Shown here: piece by piece, positions 11,704 through 22,190 of the stretch
How the letters are laid out: every line of letters starts with the position of its first letter
Numbering within the stretch: position 1 is the stretch's first letter
NCBI GenBank assembly: GCA_036346225.1
Contig: JARFIW010000500.1
Location: 186,001 to 250,000, forward strand
Length of the DNA stretch: 64,000 bases
Source: Platerodrilus igneus
Taxonomy: Eukaryota; Arthropoda; Insecta; Coleoptera; Lycidae
Direction of reading: 5' to 3'
Notes under the pieces: generated by a model
Told to the model about the DNA's origin: nothing
What the model saw: the letters and a program-made list of their open reading frames with translations, nothing else
The model's database searches: none
Translations under genes and position numbers: made by a program

Positions 11704-12771
11704 ATATACAGGGTGATTCATTAGCTTCTTTACAAACTTTGACAATAAAAAGTAGATTTAATTTCATGAAGAAATGTTCATATAAACTTATGTCCTATCT
11801 TTCTTTGTTCAGAAGTTATAGCCTTTTTAAAAAGAATTCTATTTAAACATCATTAAGTAATCATAATTTAAAGAAACCAAAAACATTTATTGCAACAAAC
11901 AAATAGCAAAATTAACCTATAGTAAATGTTCAAAAATTAGTCCATTCTCCTGAATACATAATTGGTAACGACGAATTAAACTCTTTTGCACGCGCAATAA
12001 ATTCAAGTCATTTCTAATATGAATTGAAGCATCTTGAATCTTCTGCAGTAACTGATCGCAGTCATTTATTTCCACCGTATAAACAAGTTGCTTGAAGTGA
12101 CCCCATAAATAAAAATCGCAAGGATTCAGGTCGGGTGATCTGGGTGGCCATGATATAGGACCTCCGCTACCAATCCATTTATTTGGGAAATGAGTGTGCA
12201 GCCATTGGGTCACTTGTATTCCTCGGTGAGACGGGACTCCATCATGCTGATCCACATATCTAGTATCAGGTGGAGTGGAATATCATCCAGAAGATCAAAC
12301 AATGTGGTGTTCAAAAAGTTATGGTACTTTTCTGCATTTAAATTTCCATTAAATACATTGATCAGTATTGTGTTATTAAATAAGTCACCCCAAACATTTG
12401 CATTGAATCTTTACTGCAAATTACGCGTTCTGGTCGCATGTGGATTGTTCAGAGACCAAACATGGGCATTATGGAAATCATTGATCCGTCTCTTGAAAAA
12501 TGAGATTCATCTGACCATAGAATTTTTGAAATAAAGTTATCTTGGGTGTGCTGTTGTAAAATCCAGTGACAAACATTTAATCGTAGTTCAGCGTCTCTGT
12601 TATGCAATGCTTGTACACTTTGTCGATGCTATGGGTGCATCTTTTCTTGATTTATCGTTCACCATACAAAACTTTGTGATAGCCCCAAATTTCGTGCCAT
12701 GCGTCGGGTGCTAATTTCTGGTTCTCCAGTTACAGCATTTATTACATTTTCACGATCTTGGACATTTACAC
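11704..12771 (-). pseudogene. mariner/Tc1-superfamily transposase relic (MLE-A)
   Basis: The minus strand reads, in broken frames, an HTH region ending in STRRMARNLGLSQSFVW (about 12659-12735), a link LHNRDAELRLNVCHWILQQ, the first catalytic block SDESHFSRDGS (about 12500), WGDLFNNTILI and GNLNAEKYHNFL. The second catalytic block is QHDGVPSH and the third PPRSPDLNPCDFYLWG (11917-12255). This is the order of a mariner-type DDE transposase. The right end of the element (plus coordinate 11704 onward) carries tatacagggtgattcatt, a terminal motif common to such elements. Frameshifts near 12410 and 12500 disable it. The sequence stops abruptly at 12772 where a pogo-like segment begins, so the opposite terminus is lost. 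Confidence 0.8.
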
Positions 12772-12772
12772 C

Positions 12773-13100
12773 ATGGAAAATTGGAAGAAAAGAGAAGAAA
12801 ACCAAAAGAAAAATGCTGAAAATCAAAAAAAGAAGGGGTTCCAAAAGGGGAAAGAATAAACACATGTCAGAAATATAAAATTTGACATGGTAAGGATTCC
12901 TCTGATTCTTCCATATCAATCGTTTATGCGGAACAGGATGATGATAACGATTATGTCGACGACATAGAAGAACTCTGCTTAATTTGCAACAATTTCGGTA
13001 AAGATGAGGTTTGGTACTCCTGTTTCTTATGTCGGAAGTGGACCCATGCCGCTTGTACGTATGACTGATGTGGAATTAAAACGCAAAGCATATATTTGTG
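12773..13100 (+). pseudogene. pogo/Tigger-type transposase C-terminal tail with PHD-like zinc finger
   Basis: In one plus frame a very basic K/E/Q-rich segment starts at 12773. After a stop it is followed by a DSSDSSISIVYAEQDDDNDY stretch and a Cys-rich module: CLICNNFGKDEVWYSC, then C-x2-C and WTHAAC (about 12970-13060). This C4-type pattern with a W-x-H-x2-C end is the small PHD-like finger found at the C-terminus of insect pogo/Tigger transposases. The catalytic domain is absent. Stops at about 12850 and 13070 show decay. Confidence 0.5.
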
Positions 13101-13392
13101 ATTTTTAAGAATAGTTTTTTGGATTCGCCATCTTACCCACCTTGTAAAGTCATCATATTCGCATGTGGGGGTAAGATGACGAAATTGATATCAAGGTATG
13201 AAAAAGTAAATAAAATAGGAAACCTTAAGAATATCAAAGCAACAAAATATACTTTGAATTTAAATGTATAATTACTTTAAGATTAAAAACAAGATCTTAT
13301 GTCGAAATCATGTGTAAAAAGAATATTATAAACTTGCTATCGTCATCTTACCCCGAGGGGTAAACCGCTTAGGAGGTTTGGTGTACAAACCT
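13101..13392. other. Short inverted repeats with CATCTTACCC motif
   Basis: catcttacccacc at 13129-13141 is inverted as gtgggggtaagatg at 13165-13179. gtcatcttaccccg recurs at 13342-13355 and gccatcttacgg near 14312. They may be subterminal repeats of the pogo-like element whose tail precedes them. Confidence 0.35.
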
Positions 13393-13520
13393 TAGGAAGT
13401 ACAACAAAGTACGGGAAGTATCAAGGAAGTACACAATACTTCCTAGGAAGTACAGGAAGTATATACTTTTTGGGAAGTAGTGTACAACATTTGGGTCAGC
13501 TGTTTTCCCCTCGGTTTGAC
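13393..13520. repeat. GGAAGTA minisatellite, short copy
   Basis: Repeats of GGAAGTA(C/T)(GGGAAGTATCAA) include the perfect 16-bp palindrome tacttcctaggaagta at 13437-13452. They are followed by tgtacaacatttgggtcagc. The same string of elements in the same order recurs at 22840-23096. Confidence 0.75.
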
Positions 13521-14588
13521 CTTAAAAGGTCCGATCTTATCCAAATTAACATAATATTTAAAACATTAAAGAAAACTAACACTAAACTATAATTAGCACG
13601 AATCGAGATGCTTCAAAACCTTTAATGAAGTCCTAACATGCTTAAAATAACCAATAAATTTGAGGCTCAGTACTTTAGTTGTCTTATGTATTCAAAACTG
13701 CATGCTATTAATAGTATCATTGTTGTAAATGTATATAGCGTGTCCCAGACTTGCCTGCCTAGGCATATCACATGCTTATTTTAAAAAATAACGATAATAA
13801 ACCATATATATTTGTAAATGGGCGGAAATTTTCCGTAAGATGATGTTGAAAGAATTCAAAATTTGCAGGAGTATGAAGGCAGTGATTTTCATTCTCATTA
13901 AACCCTGTATTTTTTTGAGCTTTTATAATAGACTTTGTTCGGTTTTTAAACATGTAATAAAGCAAATTTTCAAAAACAAAAATTGAAATATAGGTCTATA
14001 ATATTACTGTCCAGTTCGTGATGGGAGACAAGCGCAATTATTTTTTTTCGATTTTAGTGACAAATAATTAATATTAGAAAAATTGTTCAAAACTGTTTTA
14101 TTAATTATTTGCTATCCTAAAATTGAAATAAAATAATAACAACGCTTGTTTCCATCATGAACTAAATATTTATCATAAACCTATATTTCAATTTTGTTCG
14201 AACATTTGTTATGTAAGATCCATATTTGTATACATGTTTAAAAACGAAACAAAATGTTGTATTATAAAATCTCTGCCTTTATACCAGTGCAAATTTTGAA
14301 ATTTTTTTAGCGCCATCTTACGGAGAATGGTTCATTATTGTTATTTTTCAAAATAAACAGGATATTTCGTCAGTCAAGTTTGTGACACCCAATATATATT
14401 TTTGTACTTCACAACATTTCTATGTAATAAACCACACATGTAGTACCAGAATTGAATTATTGTTATAATAATAGAATAAGTTCACTTATACGATATTCGT
14501 GGCACAGAAATCTATAACGTACACTGAATTTAAACAAAGCTAAATGCAGGACCGTACAAAGGCGATTTAGCGCTTTGAAAAACAATTG
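13521..14588. other. AT-rich intergenic DNA
   Basis: I see no gene or clear repeat. A 65-codon minus frame at 13768-13965 has no recognisable feature. Confidence 0.4.
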
Positions 14589-15213
14589 GAGTGTATTCAA
14601 TTCCAGGCTAATAAAATTAAAATTAGAACATATCTGATATTAACAAACAAAACCACGAAAAGTAAAAGCCGTAAAAGCTTACCAATACCAAAATCAAAAC
14701 TGCAGCAAAATATTTACAGTAAATTAAATACTTGAATTAAAAGACATTCTTTTGTAAACAATGGTTGGCTCTGAATCCAACTCTGTTTACTGCTCTCTTT
14801 ATATCTCGTCTGCGGATCGATGCAAATGTATTAAAAATCGTACGCTTTAGATCTTTAATATTATTAGTTTTTGATAGTACTGCTTTGTGTCTTCTCGATT
14901 CATCAGGTACAAGCACTCATACAACGCACTAAAACACTTCACAGTGGGTCGCTGTTAGACAAGATGAATTATCATTTTTCCCTCTTTCAAACGAGATACA
15001 CAAAGACCAGTAAACAGAGTTGAATTCAGAGCCAACTTTTGTTTACATGCAAAAAGAATGGCTTTTAATTCGAGTATTTAATTTACTGTAAATATTTTGT
15101 TGCAGTTTTGATTTTGGTATTGTTAAGCTTTTATGGCTTTTACTTTTCGTGGTTTTGTTTGTTAATATCAGGTATGTTCTAATTTTAATTTTATTGCCCT
15201 AAAATTGAATATA
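14589..15213. repeat. 0.6-kb inverted repeat element (MITE/foldback-like)
   Basis: Arms of roughly 215 bp (14589-14806 and 14995-15213) are near-perfect reverse complements. They share blocks such as taatattaattttaatttt-type ends, aaaaccacgaaaagtaaaag, gcaaaatatttacagtaaat and gttggctctgaatccaactc. The ~190-bp spacer has no coding potential. Long arms with a short centre suggest a nonautonomous TIR element or a foldback element. Confidence 0.8.
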
Positions 15214-15688
15214 ATGTTAAAATTGTTTTAATTTAAAACCTTGTTTTAATTGTTTTCAAACCATACTCCGTTTTTATCAATAATAGATGTTTTCACAAAT
15301 AAAAGTATATCATGTGGTACTGAGTTGAAAGTTGAAATCGTCAAAAAATAATCTATATATATGTAAAACAATCTAATATGACGTCCATAAGAAAAATAAC
15401 GATGGTTATGAAGAATCGAAACGTCTTACGACGATTTCAACTTTACCATCGTTTCTAGCATAAAAAACTGTACCAGGGAAGTTTATATAAATATCAAAAA
15501 TTTTTGGACAAAAAACGGAAAATGCTTTTTTAAAATTTTTTACCATAACTACAAAACAAAAACGGTTACGATAAATTTCTTTTGTGAATATTGACCAGCA
15601 TCAAAATCTTCAACTCTGCCCCAATTTAACCACTTCTCTATCTCTTACCGGTTCAAGGATCCCAATGGTGAGCTTCCATATTGAATAA

Positions 15689-15915
15689 CCCTGTACCCAG
15701 TATGTTTCACTTTTCATGACGACACCCAAATAATTTTTTTATTTTGAAATAATGCATCTTCATGAGTGAATCGGGTTTTTATAAAATCAAAATGTAACCA
15801 ACTATAATTATAATAAAGGTAGCGTTTCAAGTAAAGTCATAGTAAGGATTAAGATAGACCAAAAAAGTATTACTTAAGAAAAGTTGTAAATTGTTGCACC
15901 TAATTTTTGTATGTA
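15689..15915 (-). repeat. Dispersed repeat, inverted copy of 21930-22190
   Basis: Shares, in reverse complement, gtttcacttttcatgacgac, the cacccaaataa block, the ttcatgagtgaatcgg block, a Thr-free AT stretch and aagtattacttaagaaaagt with 21930-22190. No coding potential. The flanks 15214-15688 and 15916-16195 hold nothing I recognise. Confidence 0.7.
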
Positions 15916-16189
15916 ACTACTTCACCTTATAGGCAGCAGAATCACCACACAACAGAGGAGGGGTTCCTGTTTAAAGTTTAAGCCTAGGGAAAAAATGTAT
16001 GAAAAGCGTCTTTTCGTAAAAAAAGGGCCCTATAACTCTAAAGTATCTTACCAATAGAATGTCGGTGGCCTTTCTCTCTATACTCATGAATTTTATGAAT
16101 TTGTTGGTTCCAATTGTGAGTAACTATTATCAACTTCAATAAAAATAAGATTTAGAATAACATAATTCATTTTCTATTTGGTTAAAGAA

Positions 16190-16195
<6 letters not shown>

Positions 16196-16247
<52 letters not shown>

Positions 16248-16250
16248 AGA
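16196..16250. repeat. (TA)n microsatellite, left border of tRNA-like array
   Basis: About 27 TA dinucleotides abut the truncated first unit of the inverted array. A matching (TA)n at 19963-19998 closes the other side. Confidence 0.9.
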
Positions 16251-16331
16251 TGAAATAATAACTTAGACCTTTATGCAAAGCCCAAATGATCATTTCAAAT
16301 CGAGCTAGTAATTGAAAGATGGAAAATATAT

Positions 16332-16405
16332 GGTCTTGGACAGGACTTGAACCTGTATCCTGGTTCTGCCGGAACCATGCGTTTACCAATTACGCCACCG
16401 AGACC
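16332..16405 (-). tRNA. tRNA-like gene, unit i (type B flank)
   Basis: This 74-nt sequence folds as a cloverleaf. The acceptor stem pairs GGTCTCG with CAAGACC (6 of 7 pairs), the D stem GCG/CGC, the anticodon stem TGGTT/AACCA and the T stem ACAGG/CCTGT with loop TTCAAGT. The A box TGGCGTAATTGG and B box GGTTCAAGTCC match the pol III consensus. The 7-nt anticodon loop CCGGCAG has C at position 33 where U is nearly invariant; the nominal anticodon is GGC. This is the best folded of the eight copies but is probably not a working tRNA. Confidence 0.6.
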
Positions 16406-16733
16406 GATGACACAATTAGGAAATTTACAAATTTAAATCGTGTACACGACGATACATGAAGCTAACTTTTAATTACGTTCGGCATATTTGTCAATCATAT
16501 CTGACATTGTCAATTTTTGACTTATGTCAGTTATAAACAGGAAGCTACGCTCAAAATTATGGCTATAAGCCAAGTATTAAATATATAAATATTTTAGGTA
16601 GTTAATTACACAAGGTAAGTTGATAAATACTATCGTATTATAGTGAATAAAATGAAATAATAACTTAGACTTTTATGCAAAGCCCAAATGATCATTTCAA
16701 ATCGAGCTAGTAATTGAAAGATAGAAAATGTAA

Positions 16734-16807
16734 GGTCTTGAACAGGACTTGAACCTGTATCCTGATTTTGCCGGAACCATGCGTTTACCAATTACGCCAC
16801 CGAGACC
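16734..16807 (-). tRNA. tRNA-like gene, unit ii (type A flank)
   Basis: A second minus-strand copy, 402 bp from the first. The anticodon arm has changed: the 3' side reads CAAAATCAGG, so pairing with TGGTT is weakened. A and B boxes and T arm are intact, and TTTT follows 15-20 nt downstream. Confidence 0.5.
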
Positions 16808-17038
16808 GATGACACAATTGGGAAATTTTCAAATTTAAATCGTGTACACGACGATACATCAACCTAACTTTCAATTACGTTCGGCATTTTTGTCAATTTT
16901 TGAGCGTAGCTTCCTGTCTATAACTGACATAAGTTAAAAATTGACAATGTCAGATATGATTGACAAAAATGCCGAACGTAATTAAAAGTTAGGTTGATGT
17001 ATCGTCGTGTCATCATTTTGTTTTCGACCTTACTTAAG

Positions 17039-17300
17039 GTCGGTTTGACGCAGCTCTAACTTCTTTTCTATTCTGTGCTAATCTAAAAAGCTTTACATAC
17101 CCTTCACAACCTAAATTTCTAATAATTTGAATAATATAGTTTGGTCTAGGTCTTCCTATATCCTTCTATCTTTTTTCTATCCAGTTGACTCTACATAGAT
17201 ATTAGCAACCTGATTGTATGTTAAAGAACTCCAACATGTTTACATGATTCCCATTTATAAAGAAATATTACCTGGTTATCCGCTTCAAAAAAGAAAAAGT
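17039..17300 (-). repeat. RTE-type LINE 3' tail, copy 1 of a tandem duplication
   Basis: The sequence gtttgacgcagctctaactt ... tattctgtgctaatctaaaa ... ggtctaggtcttcctatatc matches the 3' ends of the RTE copies at 25336, 57874 and 58590. It recurs 388 bp downstream at 17427-17690. Between them lies a 61-codon frame with no recognised motif. Confidence 0.65.
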
Positions 17301-17426
17301 GTTAAATTATATGTTATGGTAAGGCTTAAGCAACGAATCGCTGCCAACATGCCAGACCGCTACCTAATTGTGAGTTATGTCCTGGTGACATTTAGTTAAC
17401 TGATTTTTATTTTTTTTTGTTTTGTT

Positions 17427-17690
17427 TCGGTTTGACGCAGCTCTAACTTCTTTTCTATTCTGTGCTAATCTAAAAAGCTCTACATACCCTTCACAACCTA
17501 AATTTCTAATAATTTGACCAATATAGTTTGGTCTAGGTCTTCCTATATCCTTCTATCTGTTTCCTATCCAGCTGACTCTACATAGATATTAGCAACTTGA
17601 TGGTTGTTAAAGAACTCTAACATGTTTACATGATTACCATTTATAAGGAAATGAAATATAACCTGGTTATTTGCTTCAAAAAGGAAAAGT
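17427..17690 (-). repeat. RTE-type LINE 3' tail, copy 2 of a tandem duplication
   Basis: Nearly identical to 17039-17300 (a few substitutions and a short insertion near 17655). It ends exactly where the plus-oriented 403-bp array begins (gtgtacacgatttaaatttg). Confidence 0.65.
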
Positions 17691-17730
17691 GTACACGATT
17701 TAAATTTGTAAATTTCCCAATTGTGTCATC

Positions 17731-17805
17731 GGTCTCGGTGGCGTAATTGGTAAACGCATGGTTCCGGCGAAAACCAGGATACATGTTCAAGTCCTGTTCA
17801 AGACC
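17731..17805 (+). tRNA. tRNA-like gene, unit 1 (type A)
   Basis: A 75-nt copy with one extra base in the anticodon loop (CCGGCGAA between TGGTT and AACCA). The T stem has a G-to-T change (ACATG instead of ACAGG), which weakens the B box. Confidence 0.5.
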
Positions 17806-18133
17806 TTACATTTTCTATCTTTCAATTACTAGCTCGATTTGAAATGATCATTTGGGCTTTGCATAAAAGTCTAAGTTATTATTTCATTTTATTCACTATA
17901 ATACGATAGTATTTATCAACTTACCTTGTGTAATTAACTACCTAAAATATTTATATATTTAATACTTGGATTATAGCCATAATTTTGAGCGTAGCTTCCT
18001 GTCTATAACTGACATAAGTCAAAAATTGACAATGTCAGATATGATTGACAAAAATGCCGAACGTAATTGAAAGTTAGGTTGATGTATCGTCGTGTACACG
18101 ATTTAAATTTGTAAATTTCCCAATTGTGTCATC

Positions 18134-18208
18134 GGTCTCGGTGGCGTAATTGGTAAACGCATGGTTCCGGCGAAAACCAGGATACAGGTTCAAGTCCTGT
18201 TCAAGACC
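18134..18208 (+). tRNA. tRNA-like gene, unit 2 (type B)
   Basis: Array consensus: acceptor, D, anticodon and T stems pair, with an 8-nt anticodon loop. A box TGGCGTAATTGG and B box GGTTCAAGTCC are intact, and a TTTT pol III terminator follows within about 15 nt. Confidence 0.55.
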
Positions 18209-18536
18209 TTATATTTTCCATCTTTCAATTACTAGCTCGATTTGAAATGATCATTTGGGCTTTGCATAAAAGTCTAAGTTATTATTTCATTTTATTCACT
18301 ATAATACGATAGTATTTATCAACTTACCTTGTGTAATTAACTACCTAAAATATTTATATATTTAATACTTGGCTTATAGCCATAATTTTGAGCGTAGCTT
18401 CCTGTCTATAACTGACATAAGTCAAAAATTGACAATGTCAGATATGATTGACAAAAATGCCGAACGTAATTGAAAGTTAGGTTGATGTATCGTCGTGTAC
18501 ACGATTTAAATTTGTAAATTTCCCAATTGTGTCATC

Positions 18537-18611
18537 GGTCTCGGTGGCGTAATTGGTAAACGCATGGTTCCGGCGAAAACCAGGATACAGGTTCAAGTCC
18601 TGTTCAAGACC
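18537..18611 (+). tRNA. tRNA-like gene, unit 3 (type A)
   Basis: Same sequence as unit 2 through the tRNA-like part, followed by the type A flank with TTTT. Confidence 0.55.
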
Positions 18612-18937
18612 TTACATTTTCTATCTTTCAATTACTAGCTCGATTTGAAATGATCATTTGGGCTTTGCATAAAAGTCTAAGTTATTATTTCATTTTATTC
18701 ACTATAATACGATAGTATTTATCAACTTACCTTGTGTAATTAACTACCTAAAATATTTATATATTTAATACTTGGCTTATAGCCATAATTTTGAGCGTAG
18801 CTTCCTGTCTATAACTGACATAAGTCAAAATTGACAATGTCAGATATGATTGACAAAATGCCGAACGTAATTGAAAGTTAGGTTGATGTATCGTCGTGTA
18901 CACGATTTAAATTTGTAAATTTCCCAATTGTGTCATC

Positions 18938-19012
18938 GGTCTCGGTGGCGTAATTGGTAAACGCATGGTTCCGGCGAAAACCAGGATACAGGTTCAAGTC
19001 CTGTTCAAGACC
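18938..19012 (+). tRNA. tRNA-like gene, unit 4 (type B)
   Basis: Consensus copy. The unit before it lacks two single A residues (hence 401-bp spacing). Confidence 0.55.
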
Positions 19013-19340
19013 TTATATTTTCCATCTTTCAATTACTAGCTCGATTTGAAATGATCATTTGGGCTTTGCATAAAAGTCTAAGTTATTATTTCATTTTATT
19101 CACTATAATACGATAGTATTTATCAACTTACCTTGTGTAATTAACTACCTAAAATATTTATATATTTAATACTTGGCTTATAGCCATAATTTTGAGCGTA
19201 GCTTCCTGTCTATAACTGACATAAGTCAAAAATTGACAATGTCAGATATGATTGACAAAAATGCCGAACGTAATTGAAAGTTAGGTTGATGTATCGTCGT
19301 GTACACGATTTAAATTTGTAAATTTCCCAATTGTGTCATC

Positions 19341-19415
19341 GGTCTCGGTGGCGTAATTGGTAAACGCATGGTTCCGGCGAAAACCAGAATACAGGTTCAA
19401 GTCCTGTTCAAGACC
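19341..19415 (+). tRNA. tRNA-like gene, unit 5 (type A)
   Basis: Consensus copy with a G-to-A change in the variable region (ccagaatac). Confidence 0.55.
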
Positions 19416-19743
19416 TTACATTTTCTATCTTTCAATTACTAGCTCGATTTGAAATGATCATTTGGGCTTTGCATAAAAGTCTAAGTTATTATTTCATTTT
19501 ATTCACTATAATACGATAGTATTTATCAACTTACCTTGTGTAATTAACTACCTAAAATATTTATATATTTAATACTTGGCTTATAGCCATAATTTTGAGC
19601 GTAGCTTCCTGTCTATAACTGACATAAGTCAAAAATTGACAATGTCAGATATGATTGACAAAAATGCCGAACGTAATTGAAAGTTAGGTTGATGTATCGT
19701 CGTGTACACGATTTAAATTTGTAAATTTCCCAATTGTGTCATC

Positions 19744-19818
19744 GGTCTCGGTGGCGTAATTGGTAAACGCATGGTTCCGCCGAAAACCAGGATACAGGTT
19801 CAAGTCCTGTCCAAGACC
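19744..19818 (+). tRNA. tRNA-like gene, unit 6 (type B)
   Basis: Last copy. The anticodon loop is CCGCCGAA, and the 3' acceptor side is CCAAGACC as in the minus-strand unit i rather than TCAAGACC. Confidence 0.55.
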
Positions 19819-19960
19819 TTATATTTTCCATCTTTCAATTACTAGCTCGATTTGAAATGATCATTTGGGCTTTGCATAAAAGTCTAAGTTATTATTTCAT
19901 CTTATTCACTATAATACGATAGTATTTATCAACTTGCCTTGTGTAATTAACTACCTAAAA

Positions 19961-19962
<2 letters not shown>

Positions 19963-19998
<36 letters not shown>
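19963..19998. repeat. (TA)n microsatellite, right border of tRNA-like array
   Basis: An uninterrupted TA run truncates the last array unit and is followed by TGTGTGTG. It mirrors the (TA)n at 16196-16250. Confidence 0.9.
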
Positions 19999-20005
<7 letters not shown>

Positions 20006-21929
20006 ATCTTTTATGCAACTTTATATACACTATTGTTTTTTTGTAATCAAGGTATCAAAGTAATTATACATCATCTCTCATTACTTAAGAGTATTTCAAT
20101 CATCTTAATTATTTACTAAAGTTCTTTAAGGAAAATATTGAATTTTTTTAATAATAAGTACCAACTGTTCAATTATTACCGAAAAAGAATCCTGTTTTGG
20201 TTTACAAACAATTATGATATATGATTTGGACTTATTTCATGCAAGATTGAATTTAGATATTTATAAAACTTTATACTTTGAACAAAAAATCAACTAGTCT
20301 TGTGGTATAAAATAATCTGTGTATTATTATACTTTCGAGTAAAAAAAAACTGAATCATAAAATTTGACAAACAAGCTCTAAAATGTCACCTGTTAAGTTA
20401 CAAACAAATTCTGGTTTAACCTTTTTGATTCTCTGAAACTTATTTTTAAATTTTCAACGTTCTTACGAACATTTATACAAATCAAACTATTAAATATTGA
20501 ACAAAAAAATATTTGTACCAATTTAAACTACTGTATAAATTTACAAAAAAACAACCGCTACATTTTCTGTAGTTTCTTTGTTTAGCGAGAACTGAATAAA
20601 GAAATCACTCACCACAAAAGTTTGCATGATCGCTATATAACTCCGGTAGCAACTATTTAACAACTTGTTTGAGGATGAACTTTGTGCTGTCGCTCATCAA
20701 TTTTCGTGTACAATTACAACAACGGATGCGAGTCCTTCACATATGCCTAGGATTACGAACTTGATTTCCATTCTAAAATGAACGCTTAAATTTTTGTTTG
20801 TTTACAACAAGGGCGCCTTAACATTTCAACTTGAAATACTTAATAACAAAAAACTTGCACGTGACGATGTTACTTCAAAACCATATAAAACATCACAAGG
20901 GTCGGCTAATCAAAGAAAACTACTGAACAAAATATTTCTCCTCGATTCTCTAGCATATACCCTAGTGATGGTTTCTACTTCAAAATATAAAGGAATCCTC
21001 CTTCTCCAAGCCACGTGTCTGTTGGACTCCATGACTTCAAAAAACTCTACTCGACCACGCGTCGAAAACCTGATTACATCCTCTAATTAAAATAGACTAA
21101 AGCAATAAAGTGTTTTACTACGCAAGCAAGCACAGTGGACTGAATTCTTGCGTCAACATGTTGGCAAATATCAGAGAAACCGAAATGTTACATTAAATTT
21201 ATAAACAGATGGAGTTCTACATGATAACGAATAAATATTATATTAATGGTATAGAAATTTACGCTTTCAATACCGTAAGGGATATTTGTAAATTAATAAT
21301 TATAAAAAGGCGTAAATTAACTGGGAACGAAATCATATTTCTTACAAAATCACTCAAAAACCCAAAATGCCAAATTTCGCTGAAAAATTTTCACTTTGTT
21401 TTAATTGAAAAAATTATTCATCTCCAGGAAATTTAGTGGAGAAAAATTCTATTTAAAATATTGTTCGTTAAATTGTTGTTATTTTGTTGTTTATTAATGC
21501 GGAATAAAATTTGCAAATTGTTTTCTTGTTTCGTGGCACTCTCATTGTTATTATTATTATTGTCTTTATTTAAACCACAAGTAATTCACAACAATGATAA
21601 TAATATGTAAACAAAATACAAAATATGATTGTGGTAAAAATGGGCGAGGTTCAGAGTTGAGCTGAAGTTGCAAGCAACTGAGCTCGTTCTGCTTTTCCAC
21701 TTATCCCATCTACTAAATAGGTTTAAATTAAATTAAATATGGCTGAATTGAACTTAATAAAATACAATGCAAGTGACAATCATCACGGATTTACATAACA
21801 TAACTATATGGACGAATTAAATCAACTGTATGAAATCATAGTCTATTTGTTTGTGTGGAGTAGCTGAAATTTTAACAAATTAATATCTCGACTACATAAA
21901 AATTTTAAAAATTAAAAATCAAAATTTGT
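19999..21929. other. AT-rich DNA, no supported gene
   Basis: Two plus-strand frames (20794-21090, 98 codons; 21209-21436, 75 codons) have no recognisable motif, no clear start context and no splice context. I leave them as unsupported. No clear repeat was seen. Confidence 0.35.
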
Positions 21930-22190
21930 CGGAAAAATTTGGTATTTAGGAAGTTTGTGTGAATTGCAACAACTTTTCTTAATACTTTTTTGTTCTATCT
22001 TAATCGCTACTTTTTATTTCAATCATAGTTGGCCAGATTTTGACTTTAGAAAAAAACCGAATTCACTCATAAAGATGCCCTGACGTGGTCTACACAACTA
22101 ATAAAAATTTTGCATTGATTACTTTGAAAATAAAAAAGTTATTTGGGTGTCCTCATGAAAAGTGGAACACCATTTTCTTGGGTAGCGTCA
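21930..22190 (+). repeat. Dispersed repeat, inverted partner of 15689-15915
   Basis: Reverse-complement match in several blocks, including the terminal tgtcctcatgaaaagtggaa segment and the cttttcttaatacttttttg segment. Noncoding. Confidence 0.7.

Larger units (their letters stand above)
16251..16996 (-). repeat. Inverted arm of the tRNA-like array (two units, minus orientation)
   Basis: Two tandem minus-oriented units of the 403-bp repeat (tRNA-like starts 402 bp apart) run into a head-to-head junction near 16900-16970. There the unit end (gagcgtagcttcctgtctat ... gacaatgtcagatatg) turns around into plus orientation. The arm ends near 17000 at a short (acctta)(taaggt) palindrome. Confidence 0.85.
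17691..19962 (+). repeat. Tandem array of 403-bp units carrying tRNA-like genes, dimeric higher-order pattern
   Basis: Six plus-oriented units have tRNA-like starts at 17731, 18134, 18537, 18938, 19341 and 19744, that is spacings of 403, 403, 401, 403 and 403. Each unit runs from tRNA-like gene to ctagctcgatttgaaatgat, gcataaaagtctaagttatt, atacgatagtatttatcaac, gagcgtagcttcctgtctat and gccgaacgtaattgaaagtt. The short sequence after the tRNA-like gene alternates strictly between type A (ttacattttctatc) and type B (ttatattttccatc): A, B, A, B, A, B. The repeat is therefore an ~806-bp dimer. Divergence between units is very low, indicating recent amplification or ongoing homogenisation. Confidence 0.92.

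Noticed and set aside
16195..16389. 64-codon ORF ending in a (IY)n tract, and the similar frame at 19934-20119
   Set aside because: The tail is a translated (TA)n microsatellite and the rest is array sequence.
16251..19962. Functional tRNA gene cluster
   Set aside because: Cloverleaf and pol III boxes are present, but the anticodon loop lacks U33 and is 8 nt long in the plus-strand copies. I keep them as tRNA-like pending a covariance-model score.
20794..21436. Two plus-strand ORFs (98 and 75 codons)
   Set aside because: Compositionally unremarkable, without recognisable domains or context.
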